Shown piece after piece: positions 61,393 to 64,000 of a DNA stretch of 64,000 bases. Made by a program: the position numbers and the translations under genes. The notes below the pieces were generated by a model. The model did no database searches. It was not told the origin of the DNA and worked only from the letters and a program-made list of their open reading frames with translations. The DNA comes from Limnobacter sp. MED105 (GTDB lineage: Bacteria; Pseudomonadota; Gammaproteobacteria; Burkholderiales; Burkholderiaceae_B). The number at the start of each line of letters is the position of its first letter. Position 1 is the stretch's first letter. Location of the stretch: positions 496,001-560,000 of the forward strand of contig NZ_ABCT01000001.1 of assembly GCF_000170915.1 (NCBI RefSeq), in the 5' to 3' direction.

Positions 61393-63537
61393 ATGAGTGC
61401 AGTGAAATTTGAACTCGGTCAGGATGGCATCGCGGTAGTCACGCTCGACATGCCCGGCCGTTCCATGAATGTATTGAACGAAGAACTGATGGGCCCGTTC
61501 GCGGAAGCCCTGACCCGCATTGAAACCGATGCGGCCGTGAAAGGTGTGGTGCTGACTTCTGGCAAGCCAGAGTTTTTGGCTGGCGCTGACCTGGACACGG
61601 TGTACAAAATTACCGACCCACAACAAGCCTTTGATTTGGCAGAAGCCTTCAAAACCTTGTTGCGCCGCATGGAAAAGTGCGAGAAGCCCATTGTGTGCGC
61701 CTTGAACGGCACCGCATTGGGTGGCGGCTTGGAACTGGCCATGGCCTGTAACCACCGCGTTGCACTGAACAACCCCAAAGCCAAGTTCGGTTTGCCCGAA
61801 GTGAAGCTGGGCCTGTTGCCAGGCGGCGGTGGTACACAGCGTTTGCCACGCATGATCGGCATTCAGGGCGCGCTGGAAATGATGACCCAAGGCACCGAGC
61901 TGCGCGTTGAGCAGGCGGTGAAGAAGGGCATCGTTCAAGACACAGCAGATTCAGTTGAGGAAATGATTGCCAAGGCCAAAGCCTGGGCAGTGGCCAATCC
62001 AAAAGCCTTGCAGCCATGGGACGTAAAAGGCTTCAAATTCCCCGGTGGCGATTCCAAGCACCCAGCCATTGCGCAAATTTGGGCGATCGCACCCAGCATG
62101 GCCAATGCCAAGGCATTTGGTAACTACCCAGCGCTGACTCACATTGCCAGCTGCGTATTCGAGGGCGGTATTACCGACATCGACACTGGCTTGAAAGTGG
62201 AAAGCCGTTACTTTGCTGCGTGCGTGTTGTCGCAAGAAAGCAAGAACATGATGAACACGCTGTGGTATCAGCTCAACAGCATCAAGAAAGGTCAAAGCCG
62301 CCCAAGCGCACCTGCAAAAAGCAAGGTCAAGAAAATTGGCGTGCTGGGTGCAGGCATGATGGGTGCCGGCATTGCGTATGTGTCCGCCAAGGTTGGCATT
62401 GAAGTGGTGTTGATTGACGCCACGCAAGAAGGCGCCGACAAAGGCAAGGCCTACAGCACCAACCTGCTGGACAAAGCCATTGCCAAGAAGCGCAGCACTC
62501 CTGAAAAGAAAGAAGCACTGCTGAACCTGATCACGGCCACCACCGACTATTCCAAGCTGGAAGGTGCGGATTTGGTGATTGAAGCCGTGTTCGAGGACCG
62601 TGCCGTGAAAGCCGATGTAACCGCCAAGGCAGAAGCGGTTATTCCAGCAACAGCCGTGTACGCATCCAACACGTCGACTTTGCCAATCACTGGCTTGGCC
62701 GAGGCTTCCAAGCGCCCCAACCAGTTCATCGGTTTGCACTTCTTCAGCCCTGTGGACAAAATGCCGCTGGTTGAAATCATCATGGGTGAAAAAACCGACG
62801 ATGAAACACTGGCCAAGGGCTTCGACTATGTTCAGCAAATCGGCAAAACACCGATTGTTGTGAACGACAGCCGTGGCTTCTTCACCAGCCGTGTGTTCGG
62901 TACCTTCCTGATGGAAGCAGCTGCCATGGTGGGCGAGGGTGTTCACCCCCGTTCCATCGAAATGGCGGGTCTGGAAGCCGGCATGCCCATGCCACCTTTG
63001 GCGCTGTACGACGAAGTGTCGCTCAGCCTGAGTTTGCTGATCATGAAGCAAACCAAGAAAGACATGGAAGCCGCAGGCCAAACTTTCCCCGAGCACCCAG
63101 GCTACAAAACACTGATTACCGTGGCCGAAAAGCATGGTCGCATCGGCAAGAAAGACGGCAAGGGCTTCTACGACTACTCCCCCGCAGGCAAAACACTGTG
63201 GAAGGGGTTGAGCGAAGAATTCCCGCTGGCCAAAGAGCAGCCCAGCTCACAGGAAATTCAGGACCGTTTGATGTACATCCAGGCCAATGAAGCCGCACGC
63301 TGCTTGCAGGAAAAAGTGCTGCGTTCAGTGGCCGACGGCAACATCGGTTCGATTTTCGGTTTGGGTTTTGCGCCATTCACCGGCGGCATGTTGCAGTTCA
63401 TCAACGCCAAGGGCTTGCCCGAGTTTGTAAAGCGTTGTGAAGAATTGGCTGCCCAGTATGGCGAGCGTTTCAAGCCCGCCAGCATGCTGGTGGAAATGGC
63501 CGCTCAAGGCAAAAAGCTGGAAGACAATCTGGCGTAA
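61393..63537 (+). CDS. fadJ: Multifunctional enoyl-CoA hydratase / 3-hydroxyacyl-CoA dehydrogenase
   Basis: This protein hydrates enoyl-CoA and oxidises 3-hydroxyacyl-CoA, and forms the trifunctional complex with the thiolase. In 714 residues, the crotonase domain lies at about 1-190 with EFLAGADLD and the catalytic Glu region LPEVKLGLLPGGGGTQRLPR. The dehydrogenase domain is at about 310-600 with IGVLGAGMMGAGIA and the catalytic His in GLHFFSPVDKMPLVE. A C-terminal helical domain has ANEAARCLQEKVL. The ATG at 61393 follows GAAGGAGAAA, so I use it instead of the frame opening at 61372. The FadB/FadJ choice is by context. Confidence 0.93.
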   Translation: MSAVKFELGQDGIAVVTLDMPGRSMNVLNEELMGPFAEALTRIETDAAVKGVVLTSGKPEFLAGADLDTVYKITDPQQAFDLAEAFKTLLRRMEKCEKPIVCALNGTALGGGLELAMACNHRVALNNPKAKFGLPEVKLGLLPGGGGTQRLPRMIGIQGALEMMTQGTELRVEQAVKKGIVQDTADSVEEMIAKAKAWAVANPKALQPWDVKGFKFPGGDSKHPAIAQIWAIAPSMANAKAFGNYPALTHIASCVFEGGITDIDTGLKVESRYFAACVLSQESKNMMNTLWYQLNSIKKGQSRPSAPAKSKVKKIGVLGAGMMGAGIAYVSAKVGIEVVLIDATQEGADKGKAYSTNLLDKAIAKKRSTPEKKEALLNLITATTDYSKLEGADLVIEAVFEDRAVKADVTAKAEAVIPATAVYASNTSTLPITGLAEASKRPNQFIGLHFFSPVDKMPLVEIIMGEKTDDETLAKGFDYVQQIGKTPIVVNDSRGFFTSRVFGTFLMEAAAMVGEGVHPRSIEMAGLEAGMPMPPLALYDEVSLSLSLLIMKQTKKDMEAAGQTFPEHPGYKTLITVAEKHGRIGKKDGKGFYDYSPAGKTLWKGLSEEFPLAKEQPSSQEIQDRLMYIQANEAARCLQEKVLRSVADGNIGSIFGLGFAPFTGGMLQFINAKGLPEFVKRCEELAAQYGERFKPASMLVEMAAQGKKLEDNLA

Positions 63538-63546
63538 TTTTTACCC

Positions 63547-63580
63547 GGTGGGGCCGTTTGCTTTGTGCAGATGGCCCCGC
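63547..63580 (+). promoter_or_regulatory. Hairpin between fadJ and the acyl-CoA dehydrogenase gene
   Basis: GGGGCC (63550-63555) pairs with GGCCCC (63573-63578) around a 17-base loop. There is no T run, so it is more likely an mRNA-stability or partial-attenuation element than a terminator. It may be only chance. Confidence 0.25.
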
Positions 63581-63609
63581 ATTGTTTGACGAAAACAGGA
63601 GCAGTAACC

Positions 63610-64000
63610 ATGGTATTCAAAGCAATCATGAATGGCTTGATCAAAGCCAAAGCCATGCCGCAAATTTCGCCGACCGAGCGCCAGGCGCTTGAAGCAGGCA
63701 CGGTGTGGATCGACGGCCAGGTTTTTTCCGGCAAGCCCGACTTTGCAAAAATGTTTGCCGAGCCCTATTCAAAACTGAGCCAGCGTGAGCGCGAGTTCAT
63801 CGACGGCCCCGTGCAGCAGTTGTGCGAAATGTGTGATGCGCATGAAATTGCGACCACACGTGTTATTCCGAAAAAGGCAGTGGACTTTTTGGCTTCTGCC
63901 GGTTTTTATTCCTTCCTGATTCCGCAAAAGTTTGGTGGCCTGGAATTCTCTGCTAACGCCATTTCAACCATCATGGCGATGATCACGTCGCACAGCCCAT
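63610..64000 (+). CDS. Acyl-CoA dehydrogenase, N-terminal part (runs off the window)
   Basis: The first 130 residues of an acyl-CoA dehydrogenase are present, starting MVFKAIMNGLIKAKAMPQIS at the ATG at 63610 after CAGGAG. The segment with LSQREREFIDGPVQQLCEMCDAHEI and PKKAVDFLASAGFYSFLIPQKFGGLEFSANAIS is the N-terminal helical domain of the large FadE-type enzymes that begin beta-oxidation by forming the trans-2 double bond. It is third in fadI-fadJ-fadE. The catalytic base lies outside the window. Confidence 0.85.
   Translation, partial: MVFKAIMNGLIKAKAMPQISPTERQALEAGTVWIDGQVFSGKPDFAKMFAEPYSKLSQREREFIDGPVQQLCEMCDAHEIATTRVIPKKAVDFLASAGFYSFLIPQKFGGLEFSANAISTIMAMITSHSP

Noticed and set aside
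60832-63135. Antisense frames of 368 and 394 codons over fadI and fadJ
   Set aside because: Both are rich in His, Gln and Cys with no domain, lying opposite well-conserved enzymes; they arise from codon bias.

Overview
The window looks like the chromosome of a betaproteobacterium of the order Burkholderiales. The evidence is the gene order (mlaFEDACB, an ABC exporter pair, bolA, murA, hisGDCBHAFIE, hinT, tatABC, a DegS-like protease, NIF3, petABC, sspAB), a short-form HisG, a three-subunit bc1 complex and moderate G+C. A Limnobacter-like organism is my best guess from the alkane and fatty-acid genes; this is inference, not a database result. I see no insertion sequence, prophage or CRISPR array.

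Layout. 1-2.5 kb: 5' part of kdsD and a KefB/YbaL-type antiporter. 2.5-10.4 kb: a leftward, tightly coupled operon for a compact type IV filament or type II secretion-like machine (secretin, ATPase, platform protein, two assembly-type proteins, three prepilin-like proteins). 10.5-26.3 kb: a rightward run for outer-membrane lipid asymmetry (Mla), an ABC exporter, murA, all histidine genes except hisZ and the histidinol-phosphatase, and Tat export. 26.3-32.4 kb: DegS-like protease, NIF3, cytochrome bc1, SspA/SspB and tRNA-Thr. 33-38.2 kb: a methyltransferase, then leftward hemA-prfA-prmC-grxD and ubiX. 38.2-42.2 kb: an orphan response regulator, a TetR/FabR-like regulator and an alkB-type monooxygenase with its ferredoxin/reductase partner. 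42.3-56.6 kb: two paralogous acidic repeat proteins, one with a 117-residue Ser-Asp tract, divergent from tamA, tamB, a very large glycosyltransferase and a DUF599 membrane protein. 56.6-64 kb: amtB, an unrecognised all-helical protein, a TetR regulator, and fadI-fadJ-fadE beta-oxidation genes.

How the genes fit together. AlkB with its reductase and the fad cluster together suggest growth on alkanes or fatty acids; each set sits beside a TetR-family regulator and a promoter carrying an inverted repeat. Mla, TamAB, KdsD and MurA serve the cell envelope. The most unusual part is 42.3-56.6 kb. The C-terminal half of the glycosyltransferase has the hallmarks of the GtfA/TarM/SdgB group, which in Gram-positive bacteria glycosylates Ser-rich or Ser-Asp repeat proteins, and it lies just across a divergent promoter region from a Ser-Asp repeat protein. 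I propose a Gram-negative Ser-Asp glycoprotein system with TamAB as its envelope neighbour. The compact filament machine, with a Cys-rich GspK-like pseudopilin, is the second candidate. The response regulator gene carries what looks like three compensating one-base deletions inside its DNA-binding domain.
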